From assembly GCA_000955875.1 (NCBI GenBank), contig JYOE01000003.1:159169-223168 (forward strand): 64,000 nt of DNA, written 5' to 3'. The DNA comes from Terrabacter sp. 28 (GTDB taxonomy: Bacteria; Actinomycetota; Actinomycetes; Actinomycetales; Dermatophilaceae). Below, piece by piece: positions 1 to 8,443 of this stretch (positions within the stretch are counted from its first letter, which is position 1; each line of letters begins with the position of its first letter). Below the pieces are notes generated by a model. It did no database searches. It saw only the letters and a list, made by a program, of their open reading frames with translations, and was not told the origin of the DNA. The translations under genes and the position numbers were made by a program.

Positions 1-142
1 GGTTCCTCACGTCGGGAACTGACCATTCGAGGGGTCGGTTGGCGCTTCGGGGGCGGGGCCGGGGGCGTATGCCGGGAGGCGGGGGCTGTGACGCCCGTCC
101 CGAACAGCGTCCGCGCGGTCGCGAACGGCGGACGATGGACGT
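1..142. other. left-edge intergenic stretch with degenerate repeat copy
   Basis: No gene is supported here; long antisense frames are GC shadows. Bases 15-31 (gggaactgaccattcga) resemble the inverted form of the 17-base intergenic repeat seen at 12362 and 41937, with a few mismatches. A GTATGCC heptamer lies at 67. There is no clear promoter for the gene starting at 143. Confidence 0.4.
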
Positions 143-2473
143 GTGACCTGGTGGCGTGGCCGCGCACCTGCGGTCTTCTTCGTCGCGTCGGCCGTCCTGC
201 TGGCGGGCGGCGGGATCGTCGCCGTCACGGGTCCCGCCGACGTGTCGCGTGCGCTGTGGGTCGCCGCGACCGTTCTCGGGCTCGGGCTCTCGCTGCTGTG
301 GACCGTCCGGTCCGTCGCCGAGCGTCGCGCCACGGTCGACGTCATCGCCGTGCTCGCCCTGGCGGGGGCGCTCTGGGTCGGTGAGGAGTTCGCCGGCGCC
401 ATGGTGACGCTGATGCTCGCGAGCGGTCGCCTGCTCGAGGCCCGTGCCGCAGCACGCGCCGACCGGGAGCTGCGTCTGCTCGTCGAGCGCACTCCCCGCA
501 CTGCCCGACGACGCACCGGGGACCAGGTCGAGGACATCCCCGTCGAGGGCGTCTCCCCCGGTGACGTGGTCGTCGTCGGCACGGGCGAGGTCGTCCCCGT
601 CGACGGCCGGCTGCTCGCCACGGGCACCTTCGACGAGTCGGCGCTCACCGGCGAGCCGATGCCGGTGGAACGCCCGAACGGCGAGGACGTGCGCAGCGGG
701 GTGGTCAACGCCGGCCCACCGGTCGACGTCGTCGCCACCTCGTCAGCGTCCGAGTCGACGTACGCCAACGTCGTCCGGCTCGTCGAGCAGGCCCAGGCGA
801 CGTCGGCGCCGTTCGTCCGGACGGCCGACCGCTTCGCCGTGCTCTTCGTGCCGCTGACCCTGTTGCTCGCCGGGCTCGCCTGGGCCGTCGCCGGCTCCGC
901 TGTGCGTGCCGTCGCCGTGCTCGTCGTTGCCACCCCGTGCCCGCTGCTGCTGGCCGCTCCGGTGGCGATCATGTCCGGCCTGTCGCGGGCCTCGCGCATC
1001 GGAGTCGTGGTCAAGGGAGGGGCCGCCCTCGAGGCGCTCGCGGCCGGCGAGGTCGTGCTCTTCGACAAGACGGGGACGCTCACCCGTGGTCGCCCGGAGC
1101 TTGCCTCGGTGGTGACCGCCCCCGACGCGCCACCGGCTCTCGACGTCCTGCGCCTCGCGGCCTCCCTCGACCAGGTCTCGCCCCACCCGCTGGCCAGCGC
1201 ACTCGTCGGGGCGGCCCGGGGCCGCGGGCTCGACCTCGCGCTCCCGGCGGACGTCCACGAGGTGCACGGCTACGGCCTCGAGGGTCTCGTCGGTGACGTC
1301 ATGGTGCGGCTCGGCAAGGCTGGCTGGATCGTGGGTGACGACGACCCCGCCTGGCTGCGGCAGGTGCGGCGTCGGGCCGCCCTCGACGGGTGCCTCACGG
1401 TCTTCGTCGCCGTCGATGGTCGACCGGCAGGCGCCTTCCTCCTCGAGGACCCGGTCCGCCCGGACGCCCCGCGGATGCTCGCAGCCCTGCGCGAGGTCGG
1501 GATCAAGCGCACCGTCCTGCTCACCGGTGACCGGGCCGACATCGCCGAGACCGTGGGACGCATCGTCGGCGTCGACGCCGTCCTGGCCGACCGCGACCCG
1601 CGCGACAAGCTGGCCGCGATCCGGGACGAGTCGGCCGCCGCGCGCACCATCATGGTCGGCGACGGTGTCAACGACGCCCCGGCACTCGCGGCAGCGGGGG
1701 TGGGGGTCGCGCTCGCGGCTCGCGGTGCGACTGCCTCGTCCGAGGCCGCGGACGTCGTCCTCACCGTGGACCGGGTCGACGCCATCGCCGATGCCATCCT
1801 CATCGCGCGCCGGTCGCGCCGGATCGCGCTCGAGGCCGTGCTCGTCGGGATGGGCCTGTCCCTCGTCGCCATGGTCGCGGCGGCGGCGGGCCTGCTGCCA
1901 CCGGCTGCAGGCGCAGTCCTCCAGGAGGCCATCGACGTCCTCGCCATCGGCATCGCCCTGCGCGCGCTGCTGCCGACGCGGTTGCACTCCGTCCCGATGT
2001 CGGCCGACGACATCGCCACCGCACGGCGCCTGCGCGAGGGGCACGAGGTGGCGATCGCGGCCGTCGAGCAGATCCGGACCGTCGCCGACGGGCTGCGCAC
2101 GCACGGCTGCCGGCTCGAACCGGTACACGCGCTCCTCGACCAGCTCGAGCGCCAGCTCGTCCCGCACGAGCGCGCCGACGAGGAGGAGCTCATGCCCCTC
2201 GTCGCCCGAGCGCTCGGCGGTTCGGCCACGGCGACGATGCGCCGCACCCACGCCGAGATCGAGCACCAGGTCTCGCGGCTGCGGCGCCTGCTCACCGGCA
2301 TCGTCCCGGGCCAGGTCACCCCCGAGGACGTCACCGAGCTGCGCCGGCTGCTCTACGGGCTCTACGCCGTGTGCCGCCTCCACAACAGCCAGGAGGAGGA
2401 GGGCGCCTTCGCTCTCGTCCCCTCCGGGCCCGCCCCGGCGCGACGGCCAGGTCGCCATCGTGCGCCGGGCTGA
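143..2473 (+). CDS. P1B-5-type metal-transporting ATPase with C-terminal hemerythrin domain
   Basis: This 776-residue membrane pump probably exports a transition metal at the cost of ATP. It shows the P-type hallmarks in order: LTGEP (actuator), TPCP in the metal-binding helix near residue 263, DKTGT with the phosphorylated Asp near 308, SPHPLA in the nucleotide domain, and GDGVNDAP near 505. TPCP, the lack of an N-terminal metal-binding domain, and a His/Glu-rich four-helix segment from about 618 to 760 (GHEVA, PHERADEEE, HAEIEH, LHNSQEEE) fit subgroup P1B-5, known for a C-terminal hemerythrin-like domain and linked to Ni/Fe. The start is GTG; an upstream in-frame stop (tga at 134-146 region) limits extension. 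The metal is inferred, not shown. Confidence 0.88.
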   Translation: MTWWRGRAPAVFFVASAVLLAGGGIVAVTGPADVSRALWVAATVLGLGLSLLWTVRSVAERRATVDVIAVLALAGALWVGEEFAGAMVTLMLASGRLLEARAAARADRELRLLVERTPRTARRRTGDQVEDIPVEGVSPGDVVVVGTGEVVPVDGRLLATGTFDESALTGEPMPVERPNGEDVRSGVVNAGPPVDVVATSSASESTYANVVRLVEQAQATSAPFVRTADRFAVLFVPLTLLLAGLAWAVAGSAVRAVAVLVVATPCPLLLAAPVAIMSGLSRASRIGVVVKGGAALEALAAGEVVLFDKTGTLTRGRPELASVVTAPDAPPALDVLRLAASLDQVSPHPLASALVGAARGRGLDLALPADVHEVHGYGLEGLVGDVMVRLGKAGWIVGDDDPAWLRQVRRRAALDGCLTVFVAVDGRPAGAFLLEDPVRPDAPRMLAALREVGIKRTVLLTGDRADIAETVGRIVGVDAVLADRDPRDKLAAIRDESAAARTIMVGDGVNDAPALAAAGVGVALAARGATASSEAADVVLTVDRVDAIADAILIARRSRRIALEAVLVGMGLSLVAMVAAAAGLLPPAAGAVLQEAIDVLAIGIALRALLPTRLHSVPMSADDIATARRLREGHEVAIAAVEQIRTVADGLRTHGCRLEPVHALLDQLERQLVPHERADEEELMPLVARALGGSATATMRRTHAEIEHQVSRLRRLLTGIVPGQVTPEDVTELRRLLYGLYAVCRLHNSQEEEGAFALVPSGPAPARRPGRHRAPG

Positions 2474-2483
2474 GACGCGGACT

Positions 2484-2559
2484 GCGTATGCCGGGTGGCC
2501 GCCGGGGCGCCGGCGACGCGGCGGCAACGTCGAGCGACGACGGGGCGGACGGCATACGC
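2484..2559. terminator. inverted repeat with GTATGCC arms after the ATPase gene
   Basis: A 10-base arm gcgtatgccg (2484-2493) is mirrored by cggcatacgc (2550-2559), enclosing a GC-rich segment that can itself fold. It sits just after the ATPase stop. There is no T tract, so termination is inferred from position. A shorter inverted repeat (cctgccg/cggcagg, 2585-2605) follows in the leader of the next gene. Confidence 0.4.
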
Positions 2560-2626
2560 ACGTGTGCGCGACCGCCATACTGAGCCTGCCGTACGGCGCG
2601 GCAGGAGACCGGCAACGGAGGCTGGC

Positions 2627-4306
2627 ATGACGACCGCGGGACTCGAGCACACCTGGGTGGCCCACTACGCCGAGGGGGTGCCGGCCGGGATCGACGCTCC
2701 CACGGACTCACTTGTCGACCTGCTGACCGCGGCCGTTGCCGCGTACGGGCCGCGTCCGGCTCTCGAGTTCTTCGGCGCCGAGCTCACCTACACGGAGCTG
2801 GGACGGCGCGTCGACCTGGCGGCCGAGGGGCTGCGCCGGCTCGGTGTGCTGCAGGGCGACCGCGTCGCGCTCGTGCTGCCGAACTGTCCCGAGCACATCG
2901 TCGCGTTCTACGCGGTGCTCCGGCTCGGGGCGGTCGTCGTGGAGCACAACCCGCTCTACACACCGACGGAGACTGCCCACCAGTTCGCGGACCACGGGGC
3001 GACCGTCGCTGTCGTGTGGGACAAGGTCGCCGGTGCCGTCGCAGACCTCCCGGGGGTCGAGCACGTAGTCGCCGTCGACATCACGGCCTCGATGCCGTGG
3101 ACGAAGCGGATGGCGCTGCGGCTGCCGGTTCGTCGGGCTCGGGAGCTGCGGGCCCAGCTCACGGGGCCGTCGACCGGCACGAGGCCGTGGTCCGACCTGC
3201 TGCGGCACGGCCCGCTCGCGCCGTCCGTGCGTCGACCGGGCGTGGACGACCTCGCGGCGATCCAGTACACGAGCGGCACGACCGGCGTGCCCAAGGGCGC
3301 CATGCTCAGCCACCGCAACCTCGTGGCCAACGCCGCACAGGGCCGCGCCTGGGTGCCTGGCCTGCGACCGGGACAGGAGGTCGTGTACGCCGTGCTGCCG
3401 ATGTTCCACGCGTACGGCCTGACCCTCTGCCTCACCTTCGCGATGAGTGTGGGCGCACGGCTCGTCCTCTTCCCGAAGTTCGACGTCGACCTCGTGCTCG
3501 CCGCGGCCCAGAAGCATCCGCCGACCTTCCTGCCGGCAGTGCCGCCCATCTACCAGCGGCTCGCCACGGCGGCTCGCGAGCGCGGGATCGACCTGACCGC
3601 AGCGAGATTCGCGATCTCAGGCGCCATGGCGCTGCCGCGCGAGACCCTGGAGCTGTGGGAGGACGTGACCGGCGGCCTCCTCGTCGAGGGCTACGGGCTT
3701 ACCGAGACCTCGCCCGTCGCGATCGGCAACCCCATCGGCCGTGAGCGGCGACCGGGAGCGGTGGGCGTGCCCTTCCCGAGCACCGACATCCGCGTCGTCG
3801 ATCCGGACGACCCGACCCACGACCGTCCCGTCGGCGAGCGTGGCGAGCTGCTCATCCGTGGGCCGCAGGTCTTCGGCGGGTACTGGGGCAAGCCCGAGGA
3901 GACGGCAAAGGCGCTGCTCGCCGACGGCTGGTTCCGCACCGGCGACATCGTCGTCGTCGATGAGGACGGCTTCGTCTCGGTGGTGGACCGCATCAAGGAG
4001 CTCATCATCACAGGCGGCTTCAACGTGATGCCGTCGGAGGTCGAGGCCGTCGTGCGCAGCATCCCCGGCGTCACCGATGCCGCCGTCGTCGGCCTGCCCA
4101 AGACGGACGGCAGCGAAGAGGTCGTGGCGGTCGTGACCGTCGAGCCGGGGGTGGAGCTCGAGGTCGACGACGTGCGCGCGCTGTGTCGGTCCCGGCTCGC
4201 CGCGTACAAGGTGCCCCGCCGGGTCGTGGTCGTCGACGAGCTGCCGCGCTCCCAGATCGGGAAGGTCCTGCGCAAGCAGGTGCGAGACGGCCTCATCGAG
4301 TGCTGA
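2627..4306 (+). CDS. long-chain fatty acid-CoA ligase (AMP-binding)
   Basis: A 559-residue adenylate-forming enzyme that should activate a fatty or other carboxylic acid to an acyl-CoA through an acyl-AMP. Visible motifs are the P-loop-like YTSGTTGVPKGAMLSHRNL near residue 220, the GYGLTETSP adenine-binding motif near 355, GDIVVVDEDGFVSVVDR with the hinge Asp, and IGKVLRK with the C-terminal catalytic Lys. ATG at 2627 is chosen over upstream in-frame codons because cggagg lies at a good distance and the upstream residues are low-complexity. Length fits the FadD family. The chain length of the substrate cannot be read from the sequence. Confidence 0.92.
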   Translation: MTTAGLEHTWVAHYAEGVPAGIDAPTDSLVDLLTAAVAAYGPRPALEFFGAELTYTELGRRVDLAAEGLRRLGVLQGDRVALVLPNCPEHIVAFYAVLRLGAVVVEHNPLYTPTETAHQFADHGATVAVVWDKVAGAVADLPGVEHVVAVDITASMPWTKRMALRLPVRRARELRAQLTGPSTGTRPWSDLLRHGPLAPSVRRPGVDDLAAIQYTSGTTGVPKGAMLSHRNLVANAAQGRAWVPGLRPGQEVVYAVLPMFHAYGLTLCLTFAMSVGARLVLFPKFDVDLVLAAAQKHPPTFLPAVPPIYQRLATAARERGIDLTAARFAISGAMALPRETLELWEDVTGGLLVEGYGLTETSPVAIGNPIGRERRPGAVGVPFPSTDIRVVDPDDPTHDRPVGERGELLIRGPQVFGGYWGKPEETAKALLADGWFRTGDIVVVDEDGFVSVVDRIKELIITGGFNVMPSEVEAVVRSIPGVTDAAVVGLPKTDGSEEVVAVVTVEPGVELEVDDVRALCRSRLAAYKVPRRVVVVDELPRSQIGKVLRKQVRDGLIEC

Positions 4307-4342
4307 AGGGCGGCCCGACGTGGACTCCCGACCAGCCAGGGG

Positions 4343-6982
4343 TCACCCGGTCGCGGCGGGCTGCTCGAAGACGATGGCCATGGGGGTCTGCTCCGAGCCC
4401 TGGCCGAGCGGGTTGTCGGCGAACATCAGCTCGTAGTGCTCCTTCGACCCGGGCGCGTCCTTGCCGAGCACGTTGCGGCCGATGTCGTTGGCGTCCATGA
4501 CGACGGTGCCGCCGAACGAGTCCCGGTATGCCGCCGGCACCCGCTCGCGGATCGCCGCCGACAGGCGCGCAGCGACCTCGTCGGGGTCCTTCGGGCCGAG
4601 CTTGGCCGACACGTTGGCCGGGTAGACGGAGTACTCGGTGGGGCCGTCGATGGCGCGGATGTCGCCGCCCACCAGGTCGTAGAAGAGCCCTCGCTTGCCG
4701 AGCACCTTGCCGATGGCGCCGCCGGCCGACGCGAAGAGGACGCGCGGCAGGCCGGCCTCCTCGATGGCCAGCTGCATCGTGAACGGCGACCCGAGCCCGA
4801 TGCCCGCCGGCGTGCGCGTGACGTAGCGGCTCAGCAGGCGCGCCGGGCGACCGACCTTGATGTCCCAGATGAAGAACGACCGGCCCTGCGTGATGGCGAC
4901 GATCTTCTCGGAGATGAAGAAGTACCAACGGCCCGTCGTCGCCGCGACGTGCTCGTCGCCGGCCTCGAGCAGGCCCGAGAAGAACCGGTCGATGTAGGCC
5001 ATCGTCTTGGCCTCGAGGTCGTCCTCGCGGGCGTAGAGGTCGGTGCGCAGCGGGTAGCGGCGAACCGTGGTGCCGTCGGCCGTCACGAGGTCGAGCTGCT
5101 TGCGGGCGTTGGGCTCGTAGTCGGTCTTGACCGGGGCGGCGGCGTCGTCGGTCTCGGCCTCGGGCGCGCGCTCGTCGAAGAACTCCTGCAGCCACAGCTC
5201 GACGTTGAGGATGCGCCAGATCGTCATCGAGTCGACGGAGTTGGTGCCCTTGATCCAGCCCTCGAAGGCGTGCAGCACCGCCGTCTGGTCGAAGTAGGGC
5301 CGGTTGGCGAACGACTCGGAGAGGAACTCGCCGTAGATGTGGTTCTTGAGGCGCATGAACCAGTCGGCCTGCGGCGTGCTCGCACCCACCTTGTCGCGGC
5401 GCTCCACGACCGGGTCGGGCAGCAGGCCGCGCATCGCGTCGCGGAGCACGCGCTTGCCGAGACCGTCCTTGATGAGGGCGGCGTCGTCGAGGCCGAAGAC
5501 GAAGCGCGCCAGCTCGCGGTCGACGAACGGCAGCCGCACCGACACCCCGAACCGGCGGGCGTTCTTGTCGGTGGAGCGCAGCCGCGACGGCAGCGAGTCG
5601 ACGAAGAGGTCGTCGACGAGGCGCTTGCGCAGGTCGGTGCGCTCGGTCTCGTGGGTCTCACCGGCGTGCGCGCGGGCGAAGTCGGCGCCCAGGAGCGAGG
5701 TGACGGCGACGGCCTTGCGGCCGCGCAGCCGGTCGCCGACGTGGGGACGCCCGCGGCGCACGAGCACGTCGAGGGAGCGGCCCAGCTCGGAGGCGGCGAG
5801 CGCCGCGCTGCGGCCCTTGAGCCCGCGCAGGTGGATCAGGTGGTGCGCCCCGAAGCCGCCGAGCAGCTCGTCGCCGCCGTGTCCGTCGAGCACGACGGCG
5901 TCGCGCTGCGCGGCCTCCTGCAGCACGCGGTACTGCGTGTAGGGACCCGTCGAACCGAGAGGCTCCTCCTGGGTGCGCACGAGGTCGCGCATGTCCTTCT
6001 TGAACTCCGACGGGGTCGGCTCGAAGCGGTGCGCGTCGACCCGGGACCCGAGCGACGCCGTGACGGCGTCGACCTGCGCCTGCTCGTCGATGCGCGAGCC
6101 CGGGTAGACCGCGGACCACGTGTCCTGCACGTCCGACCCGCCCGCCTCCCGCTCGACCGCGTCGACGAGCGCGGCGATGGCCGCGGAGTCGATGCCGCCG
6201 GACAGCGCGGTGCCCACGCGCCCCGGGGAGGCCGACCGACGGCGTACGGCCGCGGTGAGCAACGAGCGGAACTCGTCCGCCGCAGCCGGCGTGTAGGCAC
6301 GCGGCGAGCGGGCGAGCTCGGCGAGCTCCTCACGCAGCCGGGTGTAGCGCCGGCGCTCGATGCCCTGGGGCCCGAGCGTCACGACCTCGCCGGCGCCGAC
6401 GCGCTCGATGCCGGCGAAGAAGGTCGCCGGGCCGTCGTCGTGGACCCGGAAGCGCAGGTAGCGGTAGATGGTGCGGTCGTCGGGGCGGCGCTCGTGGTGG
6501 CCGCTGTCGAGGATGCCCCGGATCTCGCTCGCCACGAGCCATCCCGACCCGGCGGCGGCGACGTAGAGCGGACGCACCCCGAAGTGGTCGCGCGCCAGCG
6601 TCATGGTGCGGGTGTCGCGGTCCCACACGGCCAGGGCGAACGCGCCGTCGAGCCGGTCGAGGCCGTCGGTGCCCCACTCGGTGAACGCGGTGAGCACGAC
6701 CTCGGCGTCGCTGCCCACACCGAAGTCGTGGCCGAGCGTCTCGAGGTCGGCACGCAGCTCGGACCGGTTGTAGAGCTCGCCGTCGAAGGCGAGCGTGAAA
6801 CGACCGCCACGGCCGGTCGAGAGCCGGTCCAGCCCCGTCGCGTCGCGCGCCGGGCGAGCAGCCAGCCCGGCGTCGCCGTCGCGCGCCGTCGACGCAGGGC
6901 CCGCGCCCGGATGCGTCGCGAGCAGTCGGTCGAGCAGGGCCTCGTCGGCGTGGACACCCAGGTGTCCGGCGATTCCGCACAT
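4343..6982 (-). CDS. asparagine synthetase-like amidotransferase fused to CofE-like ligase domain
   Basis: An 879-residue protein with three parts. Residues 1-200 are a class II glutamine amidotransferase: translation starts MCGIAG, so Cys2 becomes the N-terminal nucleophile, which also fixes the start. Residues about 230-600 are an asparagine synthetase ATP-pyrophosphatase domain with ALSGGIDSAAIAAL near 258. Residues about 640-879 look like the F420-0:gamma-glutamyl ligase (CofE) family: FISEKIVAITQGR, SAGGAIGKVLGKRG, VMDANDIGRNVLG. Ordinary AsnB enzymes are about 610-650 residues, so the tail is an addition. The ligand to be amidated or glutamylated is unknown; a cell-wall or cofactor substrate is possible. 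The CofE assignment is from remembered family motifs. Confidence 0.8.
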   Translation of the reverse strand: MCGIAGHLGVHADEALLDRLLATHPGAGPASTARDGDAGLAARPARDATGLDRLSTGRGGRFTLAFDGELYNRSELRADLETLGHDFGVGSDAEVVLTAFTEWGTDGLDRLDGAFALAVWDRDTRTMTLARDHFGVRPLYVAAAGSGWLVASEIRGILDSGHHERRPDDRTIYRYLRFRVHDDGPATFFAGIERVGAGEVVTLGPQGIERRRYTRLREELAELARSPRAYTPAAADEFRSLLTAAVRRRSASPGRVGTALSGGIDSAAIAALVDAVEREAGGSDVQDTWSAVYPGSRIDEQAQVDAVTASLGSRVDAHRFEPTPSEFKKDMRDLVRTQEEPLGSTGPYTQYRVLQEAAQRDAVVLDGHGGDELLGGFGAHHLIHLRGLKGRSAALAASELGRSLDVLVRRGRPHVGDRLRGRKAVAVTSLLGADFARAHAGETHETERTDLRKRLVDDLFVDSLPSRLRSTDKNARRFGVSVRLPFVDRELARFVFGLDDAALIKDGLGKRVLRDAMRGLLPDPVVERRDKVGASTPQADWFMRLKNHIYGEFLSESFANRPYFDQTAVLHAFEGWIKGTNSVDSMTIWRILNVELWLQEFFDERAPEAETDDAAAPVKTDYEPNARKQLDLVTADGTTVRRYPLRTDLYAREDDLEAKTMAYIDRFFSGLLEAGDEHVAATTGRWYFFISEKIVAITQGRSFFIWDIKVGRPARLLSRYVTRTPAGIGLGSPFTMQLAIEEAGLPRVLFASAGGAIGKVLGKRGLFYDLVGGDIRAIDGPTEYSVYPANVSAKLGPKDPDEVAARLSAAIRERVPAAYRDSFGGTVVMDANDIGRNVLGKDAPGSKEHYELMFADNPLGQGSEQTPMAIVFEQPAATG

Positions 6983-7133
6983 GGGGTCAACCCTAGACGG
7001 GCGGCGACCCGGGCCGCCCCACCCCCGCCGTGCCCCGCACCGGCGCCGCACAAAACTCGCGAGAACGTGAACCGGGCTGCCGCGGATGAGCGTCGTCCAT
7101 TGGGGAGCACCCTCAACGGAGAAGGAGCACGTC

Positions 7134-7619
7134 ATGCACCGACCGACCCGCAGTGCCGCACTCGTGGCAGGAGCCGTCCTCGGCCTCACCACCCTCGTGG
7201 CCCCCACCGCCTCCGCGAGCGACAGCTCGTCCGGCCACCACCGGTCCGGCCACACGATCCTCCGCGCCCACCTCGAGGGCAGCATGCCTGACGGCCCGGT
7301 CATCGCCATGGTGGGACCCGGCGGCAGGCCGTGGGTCATCGACGAGGGCATGGCTCGCGTCCGCTCGGACGGGCGGGTCCGCGTACGCGTCGAGGGCCTC
7401 GTCATCCCCGGTGTCGGCACCGGGCCGGTGAAGACGATCAGCGCGAGCGTGGTGTGCAACAACATGGTCGTCGGCACGACCAAGAGCGTCCCCCTCGACA
7501 CCGACGGCGACGCCCGCCTCGACGGCAAGGTCTGGCTGCCGAAGTACTGCCACATGCCGCGGGTGCTGGTGAACCCGAACGGCAACCCGGGCGCCTACAT
7601 CGCCGCCACGGGCCTCTGA
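7134..7619 (+). CDS. small exported protein of unknown function
   Basis: A 161-residue protein with a clear Sec signal peptide: Arg near the N-terminus, a hydrophobic run (ALVAGAVLGLTTLVAP) and a TASAS cleavage region near residue 28. The mature part is short, has two Cys (VVCNN and PKYCH) that could pair, and no motif I recognise. ATG at 7134 is preferred over an upstream ATG at 7086 because it begins the signal peptide and follows gaaggag. It is followed directly by a perfect hairpin, so it is probably transcribed alone. Confidence 0.75.
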   Translation: MHRPTRSAALVAGAVLGLTTLVAPTASASDSSSGHHRSGHTILRAHLEGSMPDGPVIAMVGPGGRPWVIDEGMARVRSDGRVRVRVEGLVIPGVGTGPVKTISASVVCNNMVVGTTKSVPLDTDGDARLDGKVWLPKYCHMPRVLVNPNGNPGAYIAATGL

Positions 7620-7638
7620 CCCGTCGACCCAGAGACTG

Positions 7639-7670
7639 CGTATGCCGCCTGGCCCCCCAGGCGGCATACG
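7639..7670. terminator. 14-bp perfect hairpin with GTATGCC arms
   Basis: Arms cgtatgccgcctgg (7639-7652) and ccaggcggcatacg (7657-7670) with a four-base loop. It lies between convergent genes and can serve both strands. There is no T tract, which is usual for actinobacterial terminators. Confidence 0.75.
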
Positions 7671-7696
7671 TTCGTCCGCGTCTGGTGCCGTGGGTC

Positions 7697-8212
7697 TCAG
7701 TTCTCGGCTTGCCACGGTGTCGTGTGCACGGTGGCGCTGCCACCGGAGCTGCTCCGGACGGTCACGGTGCCCGGATCGGTTGCCTGCCAGGCGAACACGG
7801 TGCCGCCGTAACGCTGGCCATGACCGTTCTGGACCTCGCCGATGAGCCGGCCGTCGGCCCGGTAGGCGAACAGGCGCGCTGCCCGGTCCGAGCTCCGCGC
7901 GCTGACGAGCAGCTGCCCGCCCGAGGTGGCGGTGGCGTTCGTCCAGCACTTGTCGACGTCGACGCGGTCGGCTCCCACCGGCTGCACCGGCTGCACCGGC
8001 GGCGCCACCGAGGCCGCCGACGACGGCGCCACCACCCGTGCCGGCACGGGTGGTGGCGGCTGCGCGGGCCCGGGAGCTGCCGAAGCAGGCACGAGCCTGG
8101 CCGGCGGCGCCGGCGCGGGAGCCGCAGCCCCGCAGGCAGACAGGAGGGCGCCGGCGAGCACGGCCACCGTCGAGGCGAGGAGTCCGCGCCGTGCCAGGTG
8201 GGGACGGGACAT
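7697..8212 (-). CDS. lipoprotein of unknown function
   Basis: A 171-residue predicted lipoprotein. ATG at 8212 gives MSRPHLARRGLLAS, a hydrophobic stretch and lipobox LLSAC (Cys near residue 27), so it should be anchored to the outer face of the membrane. A Pro/Ala-rich linker runs to about residue 65, followed by a compact domain (DKCWTNATATSGGQLLVSARS... GEVQNGHGQRYGG) I do not recognise. Upstream frames are low-complexity and lack the signal peptide. It lies downstream of the Ig-like protein gene but is separated from it by two strong hairpins, so it is probably an independent unit. Confidence 0.72.
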   Translation of the reverse strand: MSRPHLARRGLLASTVAVLAGALLSACGAAAPAPAPPARLVPASAAPGPAQPPPPVPARVVAPSSAASVAPPVQPVQPVGADRVDVDKCWTNATATSGGQLLVSARSSDRAARLFAYRADGRLIGEVQNGHGQRYGGTVFAWQATDPGTVTVRSSSGGSATVHTTPWQAEN

Positions 8213-8292
8213 CGCAGGACCTCCTCGCGAGCCGGCTGGACCCGGCGCTTCTGGGCGGGCCGGGTGTGATGCACGTCGGGTACATGGACAGG

Positions 8293-8333
8293 GTTGCCGT
8301 CGGGGTCCGGGGGGAGGTGACCCCGACGGCAAC
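8293..8333. terminator. 15-bp perfect inverted repeat
   Basis: Arms gttgccgtcggggtc (8293-8307) and gaccccgacggcaac (8319-8333) with an 11-base loop. It lies between two minus-strand genes, after another hairpin at 8395-8424. It may back up that terminator or shape the 5' end of the lipoprotein mRNA. Confidence 0.55.
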
Positions 8334-8394
8334 GTCCTGGGTGCTCCCGAGGCGGCGGCAGCTCCCCCCGCGCCACGAGAGCGTGCGCTCCGGC

Positions 8395-8424
8395 GGCTGC
8401 CGGGGTCGAGCGACCCCGGCAGCC
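8395..8424 (-). terminator. 14-bp hairpin after the Ig-like protein gene
   Basis: Arms ggctgccggggtcg (8395-8408) and cgaccccggcagcc (8411-8424), with only two bases between them so the real loop opens a few pairs. It lies 20 bases beyond the stop of the minus-strand gene at 8444. Confidence 0.7.
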
Positions 8425-8443
8425 ACCGTCGGTCAGGCCCTGG

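Noticed and set aside
7..2665. Long minus-strand open frames opposite the metal ATPase
   Set aside because: They are Arg/Ser/Gly/Thr-rich, lack domains or ribosome sites and mirror the codon bias of the plus-strand gene; typical GC-driven shadows.
4436..7291. 951-codon plus-strand frame opposite the asparagine synthetase fusion
   Set aside because: No family motifs, Val/Arg/Gly/Glu/Asp-rich composition, and the minus strand encodes a clear enzyme.
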